From Candidatus Woesebacteria bacterium (GTDB lineage: Bacteria > Patescibacteriota > Microgenomatia > UBA8517), in assembly GCA_026394855.1 (NCBI GenBank), contig JAPLZT010000060.1, positions 1-5,148 on the forward strand: a DNA stretch of 5,148 nucleotides, in the 5' to 3' direction. A program made the translations under genes and the position numbers. This document shows, one piece after another, positions 1-5,148 of this stretch (position 1 is the stretch's first letter; each line of letters begins with the position of its first letter). The notes under the pieces were generated by a model. That model saw nothing but the letters and a program-made list of their open reading frames with translations, had not been told where the DNA came from and did not search any database.

Positions 1-447
1 CCTTCTTTAGCAAACTTGCCGAATAGTGAAAGAAGCGGCTACTTGGAAGAGTGGACCGCAGGGGATGGAATTAAAGAGATATCGGAGTATCTGAGAAATG
101 AAAATATAAAAGAACCAAATAAAAAAATTGTGGTTGGAACCGAAGGATTCTTTGGAACCTTACCTGACGGGCTTCAAATATATTTAAATGATGTACCTGA
201 AATTACCGTAATTGGTACAGGACTTGATTTCAAAGAAGTTCCCCAAAGTCTTATGGAGTCTAAAAAGTTTGGAAATAAAACCTATTTAGTTGTAAATAAA
301 TCAAGATTTTTTGGAGACGCTGATAAATTAGGATTAGAATTGGTTGCGGTATATCCTAAAGCTTTAAGAATAAATGAAGAATCCCGTGAATTTAAGCTCA
401 AAGGTCCTCAGGAGGTTTTGTATTTTTTTGAACTTAGTAATTTGTAA
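1..447 (+). CDS. Membrane glycosyltransferase-like protein, C-terminal soluble domain (5' end outside window)
   Basis: The frame is open from the first base to a TAA stop at 445-447, giving 148 visible residues with no membrane segment. I treat it as the 3' end of a longer gene: the in-frame TTG at 16 is only an alternative start codon, with no ribosome binding site and open frame before it. Visible motifs are EEWTAGDGIKE (about residues 16-26), VVGTEGFFGTLPDGLQIYL (44-62) and VIGTG (70-74). To my recollection this pattern is typical of the extracytoplasmic C-terminal domain of PMT/ArnT-like GT-C proteins in Microgenomates; that is family knowledge and not proven here. The full gene 2376-4013 in this window has the same plan, membrane part followed by a soluble tail. 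The 3' end overlaps the converging GT2 gene by 40 bases. No substrate can be assigned because the catalytic part is outside the window. Confidence 0.72.
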   Translation, partial: PSLANLPNSERSGYLEEWTAGDGIKEISEYLRNENIKEPNKKIVVGTEGFFGTLPDGLQIYLNDVPEITVIGTGLDFKEVPQSLMESKKFGNKTYLVVNKSRFFGDADKLGLELVAVYPKALRINEESREFKLKGPQEVLYFFELSNL

Positions 448-1115
448 TACAAAAGAGTGCATATCCCTTTTAAGGCGTCAACGGCTTTAATCTTTTTGCC
501 TTCCTCATAATGTCTGGGATTAAAAGTGATCGGAACTTCGGTGATTTTTATTCCCATGTTTAGTAGTTTGGCGGTAATTTCGGCTTCAATTTCAAAACCA
601 TGAGAGTGAATATTCAGTTTTTTTGCAATCTTTGCAGGAATTAATTTATAACAGGTATAAATATCAGTTAGATTAGTTTCAAATAAAATATTATTTATCC
701 AGGTTAAGGTAATGTTGCCCAAATAAGTTCTTTTATATGCATGTCGATTATTTCCCAAGATCCTTGATCCGTAAATCACATTTTGTCCGGAATATTTCTT
801 AAGAAGGATGGAATATTCTTCGGGATTATATTCTAAATCTGCATCCTGAATGATGATTGCATCTCCTTTAACATTTTCAAATCCGGTCTTTATGGCCGCC
901 CCTTTACCTAAATTATTTTTGTGCGTGATTATTTTTAATTTTTTACTTTTCAGAAGTCTTTCGGTAATTGATTGAAGTTTTTGTTGGGTATCATCATTTG
1001 AACCATCATTCACAATAATTACTTCATAAATATTTTTTTGTAAGAAAACTTTATCGATGATTTTTTCAATAGTTTTACCTTCATTGTACGTCGGAATAAT
1101 TATAGAAAGTTTCAT
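408..1115 (-). CDS. Family 2 glycosyltransferase, polyprenyl-phosphate-sugar synthase (DPM1) type
   Basis: The product is 235 residues, normal for single-domain DPM1-like GT2 enzymes, and has no membrane segment, so it should act on the cytoplasmic face. GT-A fold motifs appear in order: PTYNE at 8-12, VNDGSNDDT at 35-43, NLGKGAAI at 68-75, QDADLEYNPEE at 90-100 (the D91-A92-D93 metal and nucleotide site), TDIYTCYKL at 150-158, FEIEAEI at 174-180 and EVPITFNPR plus EEGKKI around 193-209. These are the expected catalytic landmarks. The family moves a sugar from a nucleotide donor to a polyprenyl phosphate; sugar identity is not readable. I chose the ATG at 1115 because the GT2 fold begins immediately there (MKLSIIIPTYNE). 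A longer frame to 1151 adds only 12 residues and runs into the divergent gene. No Shine-Dalgarno precedes the start. It lies among GT-C genes that would use its lipid-linked product. It ends with TGA. Confidence 0.92.
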   Translation of the reverse strand: MKLSIIIPTYNEGKTIEKIIDKVFLQKNIYEVIIVNDGSNDDTQQKLQSITERLLKSKKLKIITHKNNLGKGAAIKTGFENVKGDAIIIQDADLEYNPEEYSILLKKYSGQNVIYGSRILGNNRHAYKRTYLGNITLTWINNILFETNLTDIYTCYKLIPAKIAKKLNIHSHGFEIEAEITAKLLNMGIKITEVPITFNPRHYEEGKKIKAVDALKGICTLLYYKLLSSKKYKTS

Positions 1116-1116
1116 A

Positions 1117-1122
1117 TATAAT
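1117..1122 (+). promoter_or_regulatory. Possible -10 element for the 1129 operon
   Basis: A perfect TATAAT lies in the 13-base gap between the divergent genes, six bases before the GTG at 1129. If used, transcription would begin at or next to that start codon and give a leaderless message, which fits the absence of a Shine-Dalgarno. No convincing -35 hexamer is seen 16-18 bases upstream, and TATAAT is common by chance in AT-rich DNA, so this is a weak call. Confidence 0.27.
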
Positions 1123-1128
1123 AAGTTG

Positions 1129-2379
1129 GTGATTAAAAAGAATAGATCCATTGTAATTGTTCTATTGCTTTCTGCAATAGTAAGGCTGGTGGGATTAGGT
1201 TTTTATCCAAGAGGTTTAAGCCTTAGCGAAGTAAAATTGTTTTCTTTGACCCCTTTTTTAGTCAGGTTGCCGTTTTTTGTTCTTGGAATATTAAGTCTTT
1301 ATCTTTTTTATCTTTTTTTAATTAAATTTACTGCCAATAAAAAGGTTTCTTTGATAGCTACTATTATTTTGTCTTTAACACCGTGGCATTTTGAGCTTAG
1401 TCGTGTTTATTCTTTGGCAATGCCGGTTTTGACTCTTTTCTTACTTATATTAAATGCTAAAAACTTTCAAAAAGTGTTGCTATTGTTATTGTCAATTCTG
1501 GGTGTTATCTACCTTGTTTCAATTTTTAGTTTTTCTGGTAAATTGGCAACGAAAGTAGATGCCCAAAGACTGAATGTAAGCTTAATTAGCCCTCCGATTG
1601 CAACTAAGATTTTTGTTAACAAATTAACCGTTTCCTTTCAAGAAAAATTTGATACCTTATCCGATGGTCTGGATTGGGGAATGTATTTCTTTAACGGTCA
1701 CCCTCGCGAAAGGTGGGGAGTAGAGGAAACCCAAAAGTTTTTTGCAACAACCTTGATATTTATAGTCATTGGTTTTTTTCTCGCAGATAAAAAGAAGATG
1801 ATTTTAATGATTGAAATATTTTGCTTTTTTCTGCTTCTTTCGGGAATTTTTGGAAAATACGATCAGCATTTATTGTTGGGGACGGGTATAGTTTTTTCCT
1901 ACTTTGCCTCGCTGGCAATTTTATTTTTAGGGGAAGACAAAAAAAGACGACCACTATTATTTCTTTTAAGTATTTTTTATATTTTTGAACTTATATATTA
2001 TGGTAATTTGTATTTTAAGAATCTTAGCGAGAGTCGTTTTTCTCCCCGTCGGGGAATATACATTGATATTACCGGGAAAGTAAAAACGTTAAGAAAAGGT
2101 AATGAAAGAGTAGTTGTTAATTCAAGGCTAATTGATCCAAAACCTTTTTTCAGCTTTTATTTGAAGGATAAGAATCTTGATGGATTTGAGTTTAGGGAAT
2201 TTAATATTTGGCGGGAGAATTTAAAGGGTGGTCTTTTCGTTGATGTTTTACCCGATGATCCCGGACCATCAGAACCATTATTTAAATTGTCTATCGGTGG
2301 AATTGATTTAATAGACATATTATTTAGCCAGAAAGATCAAGGTAAAAACCAAACGGTTTATTTATATCGTCATCGGTGA
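1129..2379 (+). CDS. Reduced GT-C fold membrane protein (probable inactive paralogue of the next gene)
   Basis: The product is 416 residues from GTG 1129. An ATG at 1057 is in frame but would overlap the conserved N-terminus of the GT2 gene by 59 bases; GTG 1129 gives a basic N-terminus (IKKNR) right before the first membrane helix. TTG 1126 is an alternative. I count nine membrane segments (about 7-27, 43-64, 73-88, 93-110, 115-135, 204-219, 224-241, 246-268, 275-293) with basic residues on alternate loops, placing the N-terminus inside and a 120-residue tail outside. RLVGLGFYPRGL (19-30), LVRLP (44-48) and SLTPWHFELSR (82-92) match the N-terminal GT-C half of the next gene. The acidic DE loop is replaced by S33-E34 and about 44 residues are missing; a second membrane hairpin is also absent. 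An outside loop holds MYFFNGHPRERWGVEE (185-200). It is probably a non-catalytic relative, though a divergent enzyme is possible. The stop overlaps the next start by 4 bases. Confidence 0.8.
   Translation: MIKKNRSIVIVLLLSAIVRLVGLGFYPRGLSLSEVKLFSLTPFLVRLPFFVLGILSLYLFYLFLIKFTANKKVSLIATIILSLTPWHFELSRVYSLAMPVLTLFLLILNAKNFQKVLLLLLSILGVIYLVSIFSFSGKLATKVDAQRLNVSLISPPIATKIFVNKLTVSFQEKFDTLSDGLDWGMYFFNGHPRERWGVEETQKFFATTLIFIVIGFFLADKKKMILMIEIFCFFLLLSGIFGKYDQHLLLGTGIVFSYFASLAILFLGEDKKRRPLLFLLSIFYIFELIYYGNLYFKNLSESRFSPRRGIYIDITGKVKTLRKGNERVVVNSRLIDPKPFFSFYLKDKNLDGFEFREFNIWRENLKGGLFVDVLPDDPGPSEPLFKLSIGGIDLIDILFSQKDQGKNQTVYLYRHR
1150..1177 (-). promoter_or_regulatory. Possible promoter for the GT2 gene
   Basis: On the minus strand TTGCAG (1172-1177) is followed after 16 bases by TACAAT (1150-1155), a 5 of 6 match to the -10 consensus with a poor -35. 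It would give a leader of roughly 30 bases before the ATG at 1115 and lies inside the start of the divergent membrane gene. This is tentative; it is listed because the intergenic gap is too small for a full promoter. Confidence 0.18.
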
Positions 2380-4013
2380 AAAAATATTACAACATAATTA
2401 TTTTGGGAGCGATTTTATTTCTTGGTGTCTTGTTGCGTTTTTATAAATTGGGTGAGGTGCCATTCGGATTTTTTAAAGATGAAGCGGCTTTGGGATATAA
2501 CGCTTTTTCGATATTCAAAACAGGTAGGGACGAATTTGGGATGCGTCTTCCTATTGTATTTCGTTCTTTTGAAGTTTTCTTTCTTCCCCTTTATGTTTAT
2601 CTGTCTTCAGTAATTGTTGGTTTTTTGGGATTATCGGAGTTTAGTACCAGATTTTTAACTGCCCTTTCGGGGGTCGCGGCTTTGATCTCTATCTATTTAA
2701 CTACTAAAGAGTTTTGGAACAAAAAAATTGCCTTATTTACAACACTTATTTTAACAATTTCTCCATGGCACATTTTTTATAGCAGAGGTAGCTTTGAGGG
2801 TAATTTAGCTCTGACTCTTTTTTCTTTTGGTGTATTTTTCTGGCTTAAGTTTATTAAAACCGAAAAACTAAGGCATATATTTTTCTCGGGATTTGCCTTT
2901 ATTTTGTCGATGTATTCTTATCAGGCCGAAAGAGTAATTGTGCCCCTTTTTGGGTTAACGGTAATCATACTTTCATTTAAGAAATTGGTGAAAATAAAGA
3001 TTCGGCTGATTCCGATTATTTTTGTCTTTTTGTTTTTATTAATTCCTCTTTTGTCAATTACCTTTCGGGCCGGGGGCTATCATCGGGTAGTCGGAGTAAG
3101 TATCTTTGCTAAAAGTGAAAAACCACCGGGATATGTTGAGGAATTAAAGATAGGCTTTTTTCAAAATAACAAGATTTATTTAAGAACACGGCAGGTTGCG
3201 TCTTTGTATCTTTCTTACTTTTCTCCTAAAAATCTTTTTGTTAACGGGGACTTTGATAAACAAAGATCAGTTGTCAATTTCAGTGTTTTTTATTTCTGGC
3301 TGTTGCCTTTTTTGTTTATCGGTTTAACCGATTTTGTTAAGAAAATTACCCATGAAAAGAAAGTAATTTTAACCTGGGTACTCTTGGCGCCGTTACCGGC
3401 CGCCTTAACCGGCGATCCTTTTCATACTTACAGATCGCTTCTTTTGTATTTTCCGTTAACTATAATAATAGGTATAGGATTTGGTAAGGCTTTTGATTTA
3501 TTAAATAATATCCAAAAAAAGTGGTTTATAAGTATAGTTAGTGTTTTGTTATTTTCTTTTTTGGCCTACTTTCTTTATTCCTATTTTTATTTAACTCAAG
3601 CCGATCGGGCCCGGTCATGGGATTACGGCTACAAAGAAATAATGTCTACCGTTAAAACTTTTCCCAAAGAAAGCAGGATTATTTTTGACGATCCCTGGAC
3701 AGAACCTTATATTCATTATTTATTCTTTTTGCAAATTGATCCGGCAGTTTATCAAAAAGAAGTCGAAAAGGAAGGTTATCCTAAAGATTTTTATTATTCC
3801 GACATTAGCAAGTTGCGGCCGGTGAAATTCGGTCGGGTCGAATTTCGCCGTATCGATTGGCCTAAAGAAAGGGGAGATGACGGTACCTATTTTGTTATTT
3901 ATGCGCCCAATTTACCGGAAAGTGAGTTTGCGACAGACCCAAAAGTGGAAGTTATTAAAAATATTAGCTATCCTAATGGTACGGCCGCTTTCAGGATTTT
4001 GAAAATTAAGTGA
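2376..4013 (+). CDS. PMT/ArnT-like GT-C glycosyltransferase (PMT_2 type)
   Basis: The 545-residue membrane protein has about 11 predicted helices, an inside N-terminus and an outside C-terminal domain (about 404-545). Such enzymes take a sugar from a polyprenyl-phosphate carrier and transfer it to an acceptor on the outer face of the membrane. Family landmarks are intact: KDEAALGYNAFSI (34-46), with D35-E36 in the first external loop where the catalytic acid of PMT/ArnT enzymes lies; KTGRDEFG (48-55); SPWH (129-132); SRGSFEGNLAL (136-146); YSYQAERVIVP (180-190); and LTGDPFHTYRSLL (344-356). The tail starts near SWDYGYKE (414-421). The start is GTG at 2376, overlapping the previous stop as GTGA, which implies translational coupling. 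The next gene starts one base after the TGA stop. The acceptor (protein, glycan or lipid) and the sugar cannot be told from sequence. Confidence 0.92.
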   Translation: MKKYYNIIILGAILFLGVLLRFYKLGEVPFGFFKDEAALGYNAFSIFKTGRDEFGMRLPIVFRSFEVFFLPLYVYLSSVIVGFLGLSEFSTRFLTALSGVAALISIYLTTKEFWNKKIALFTTLILTISPWHIFYSRGSFEGNLALTLFSFGVFFWLKFIKTEKLRHIFFSGFAFILSMYSYQAERVIVPLFGLTVIILSFKKLVKIKIRLIPIIFVFLFLLIPLLSITFRAGGYHRVVGVSIFAKSEKPPGYVEELKIGFFQNNKIYLRTRQVASLYLSYFSPKNLFVNGDFDKQRSVVNFSVFYFWLLPFLFIGLTDFVKKITHEKKVILTWVLLAPLPAALTGDPFHTYRSLLLYFPLTIIIGIGFGKAFDLLNNIQKKWFISIVSVLLFSFLAYFLYSYFYLTQADRARSWDYGYKEIMSTVKTFPKESRIIFDDPWTEPYIHYLFFLQIDPAVYQKEVEKEGYPKDFYYSDISKLRPVKFGRVEFRRIDWPKERGDDGTYFVIYAPNLPESEFATDPKVEVIKNISYPNGTAAFRILKIK

Positions 4014-4014
4014 G

Positions 4015-5148
4015 ATGAAAAAAAATAAATTACTATTTCCGATTTTTATAGTTATATTTGCTGCTCTTCTTGCGGGAAGGACATTGTTAACTTCCGGATA
4101 TTTTAAGATGCATGATGATCTTCAAATGATGCGTCAACTTGAGATGGAAAAGTGCTTTCTTGATTTACAAATTCCCTGCAGATGGATTCCTGATATGGGC
4201 TATGGTTTTGGTTTTCCTCTTTTTAACTACTATCCGCCTCTTCCTTATTTAGTAGGGGAACTATTTAGAGTAGTTGGCTTTTCTTTTGTCGATACGGCAA
4301 AGTTAGTTTTCTTAATTTCTTTTATCTTTTCCGGTATTACGATGTACTTTTTCTCCAAAGAGTTTTTTGGAAAAGTCGGTGGAGTTTTATCTTCAGTCTT
4401 TTATATCTGGGCTCCATACCGTGCGGTTGATGTTTATGTCAGAGGAGCAATGAATGAAGCCTGGGCTTTTATCTGGTTTCCGGTCATCCTTTTGTTCTCC
4501 TATAAATTGCTGACCGTAGGCCAGAAGCCCGGTAGGGCGAAGGCTGGCTTAGTTATTTTATTATCTCTTTCCTGGGTGGGACTTTTTCTATCCCATAACC
4601 TGATGGTTCTTATCTTTACGCCAATTTTTGCCATTTGGTGTTTGTTTTGGCTATGGCGTTTTAAGAAACCGGTATCTAGTATCAAGTATTTAGTATCTAG
4701 TAGTTTATTGGCTTTGGGATTAACCGCTTTCTTTACTCTTCCTGCAATCTTAGAACAGAAATATGTTCAGGTTGACACTTTGATTAACGGCTACTATGAA
4801 TATATTGCCCATTTTGCAACCCTTAATCAGCTTTTCATTTCCCGCTTTTGGGGATATGGTCCTTCTGTCTGGATGGAAAATGACGGGATGCCTTTTCAGG
4901 TAGGTCATATTCATTGGATACTGTCATTAATTATTTTAGTTGTTTTAGTTGTTTTGTTTTTACGAAAGAAGCTAAATCCCAAACTACATACTACATACTA
5001 CATACTACTTTTTTTTATTTTGATTGGTTGGTTTGCGGCTTTCATGGCTCATTCCAGATCTACTTTTATTTGGCAAGTGATCCCTGCCTTAAAGTTTGTA
5101 CAATTTCCCTGGAGATTTTTGACATTGGTTACTTTCAGTTTCTCGTTT
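4015..5148 (+). CDS. PTPS_related (PF10131-type) multispanning membrane protein, partial at 3' end
   Basis: An open frame from ATG 4015 reaches the window edge without a stop, giving 378 residues. It starts one base after the preceding TGA with only a weak purine stretch (AAGTGAG) upstream, so coupled translation is likely. The product has about ten membrane helices so far, the first at 7-25. The first external loop carries HDDLQMMRQL (33-42), IPCRWIPDMGYG (53-64) and FPLFNYYPPLPY (67-78); PYRAVDVYVRGAMNEAWAF follows at 134-152. I recognise these from membrane proteins annotated as 6-pyruvoyl-tetrahydropterin synthase-related, a misleading name for GT-C-like proteins resembling YfhO. D34/D35 and E148 sit where the active GT-C neighbour has D35/E36 and E141, so a glycosyltransferase role is plausible but inferred. 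C47 and C55 share one external loop. Two heptanucleotide arrays lie inside the gene at 4672-4703 and 4983-5008. The natural C-terminus is not visible. Confidence 0.9.
   Translation, partial: MKKNKLLFPIFIVIFAALLAGRTLLTSGYFKMHDDLQMMRQLEMEKCFLDLQIPCRWIPDMGYGFGFPLFNYYPPLPYLVGELFRVVGFSFVDTAKLVFLISFIFSGITMYFFSKEFFGKVGGVLSSVFYIWAPYRAVDVYVRGAMNEAWAFIWFPVILLFSYKLLTVGQKPGRAKAGLVILLSLSWVGLFLSHNLMVLIFTPIFAIWCLFWLWRFKKPVSSIKYLVSSSLLALGLTAFFTLPAILEQKYVQVDTLINGYYEYIAHFATLNQLFISRFWGYGPSVWMENDGMPFQVGHIHWILSLIILVVLVVLFLRKKLNPKLHTTYYILLFFILIGWFAAFMAHSRSTFIWQVIPALKFVQFPWRFLTLVTFSFSF
4672..4703 (+). repeat. Heptanucleotide tandem array, unit GTATCTA (TAGTATC)
   Basis: Four 7-base units are read in order: GTATCTA, GTATCAA, GTATTTA, GTATCTA, then a partial GTAG. 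They encode residues 220-230 of the PTPS_related protein, in a predicted cytoplasmic loop after the basic WRFKK and just before a membrane helix. The unit is not a multiple of three, so gain or loss of one copy would shift the frame. Confidence 0.85.
4983..5008 (+). repeat. Heptanucleotide tandem array, unit ACTACAT
   Basis: Three perfect units plus a partial ACTAC, 26 bases (3.7 copies). They encode roughly residues 323-331 of the PTPS_related protein, in a predicted cytoplasmic loop after RKK and before a membrane helix. The minus strand reads TAGTATG repeated, which relates it to the array at 4672-4703 in inverted orientation. Confidence 0.88.

Noticed and set aside
410..415. AGGAGG resembling a strong Shine-Dalgarno on the plus strand
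   Set aside because: No start codon at a usable distance opens a frame of meaningful length; it is codon sequence for the end of gene 1.
403..428. Possible terminator (GGTCCTCAGGAGG followed by T-rich DNA) near the end of gene 1
   Set aside because: The best stem is three or four pairs with a tiny loop, too weak for a rho-independent terminator; it is also coding for both overlapping genes.
16..447. A complete small protein starting at TTG 16
   Set aside because: The frame is open to the window start, there is no ribosome binding site, and the sequence resembles the tail domain of a larger membrane protein.
1057..1128. Longer N-terminus of the reduced GT-C protein from ATG 1057
   Set aside because: It would be antisense to the conserved PTYNE start region of the GT2 gene; the extra 24 residues look like its shadow, and GTG 1129 puts a basic N-terminus right before the first helix.
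1766..1954. 62-residue open frame on the minus strand
   Set aside because: It is antisense to the membrane protein at 1129-2379, has no recognisable motif and no ribosome binding site.
2422..2613. 63-residue open frame on the plus strand
   Set aside because: It is an out-of-frame shadow within the highly conserved first part of the GT-C enzyme.
2376..4013. Alternative genetic code with TGA read as glycine
   Set aside because: TGA ends three genes exactly where the next start or the family's expected length requires, so it is a normal stop.
4500..4685. 61-residue open frame on the minus strand
   Set aside because: It is antisense to the well-supported PTPS_related gene and resembles no known family.
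4934..4955. Nine-base repeat TTTTAGTTG, two copies plus a partial
   Set aside because: The unit is in frame and encodes LVV repeats of a membrane helix, so it is explained by hydrophobic low complexity rather than the heptamer family.

Overview
The window looks like AT-rich bacterial DNA of the Candidatus Patescibacteria (CPR) type, most likely Microgenomates. This is inferred from very tight gene packing, non-ATG starts and the protein families present; no taxonomic marker gene is visible. TGA serves as a normal stop in three genes, so the code is standard and not the TGA-to-glycine code of Gracilibacteria/SR1. There are no RNA genes, CRISPR arrays, insertion sequences or gene-free stretches over 300 bases.

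Layout: (1) positions 1-447 (+) hold the 3' end of a membrane glycosyltransferase-like gene, of which only the C-terminal soluble domain is visible. (2) Positions 408-1115 (-) hold a cytoplasmic family-2 glycosyltransferase of the polyprenyl-phosphate-sugar synthase type, converging on gene 1 with a 40-base overlap. (3) After a 13-base divergent gap, a (+) run of three membrane proteins begins: 1129-2379, a reduced GT-C fold protein; 2376-4013, a full-length PMT/ArnT-like GT-C glycosyltransferase (4-base overlap); and 4015 to the window end, a PTPS_related (PF10131-type) multispanning protein, cut by the window edge (1-base gap). The spacing indicates one operon with translational coupling.

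Together the genes suggest an envelope glycosylation locus. The GT2 enzyme would charge a lipid-phosphate carrier with a sugar on the cytoplasmic face, and the GT-C proteins would transfer it to an acceptor outside the membrane. Sugar and acceptor cannot be read from the sequence.

The two most notable points are these. The 1129-2379 protein appears to be a GT-C paralogue that has lost the catalytic acidic loop and one transmembrane hairpin while keeping its topology, so it may be a pseudoenzyme or partner protein. The last gene carries two short heptanucleotide arrays of a shared TAGTATN unit in opposite orientations, both in predicted cytoplasmic loops, one of them kept open by a single base that removes an in-frame stop.
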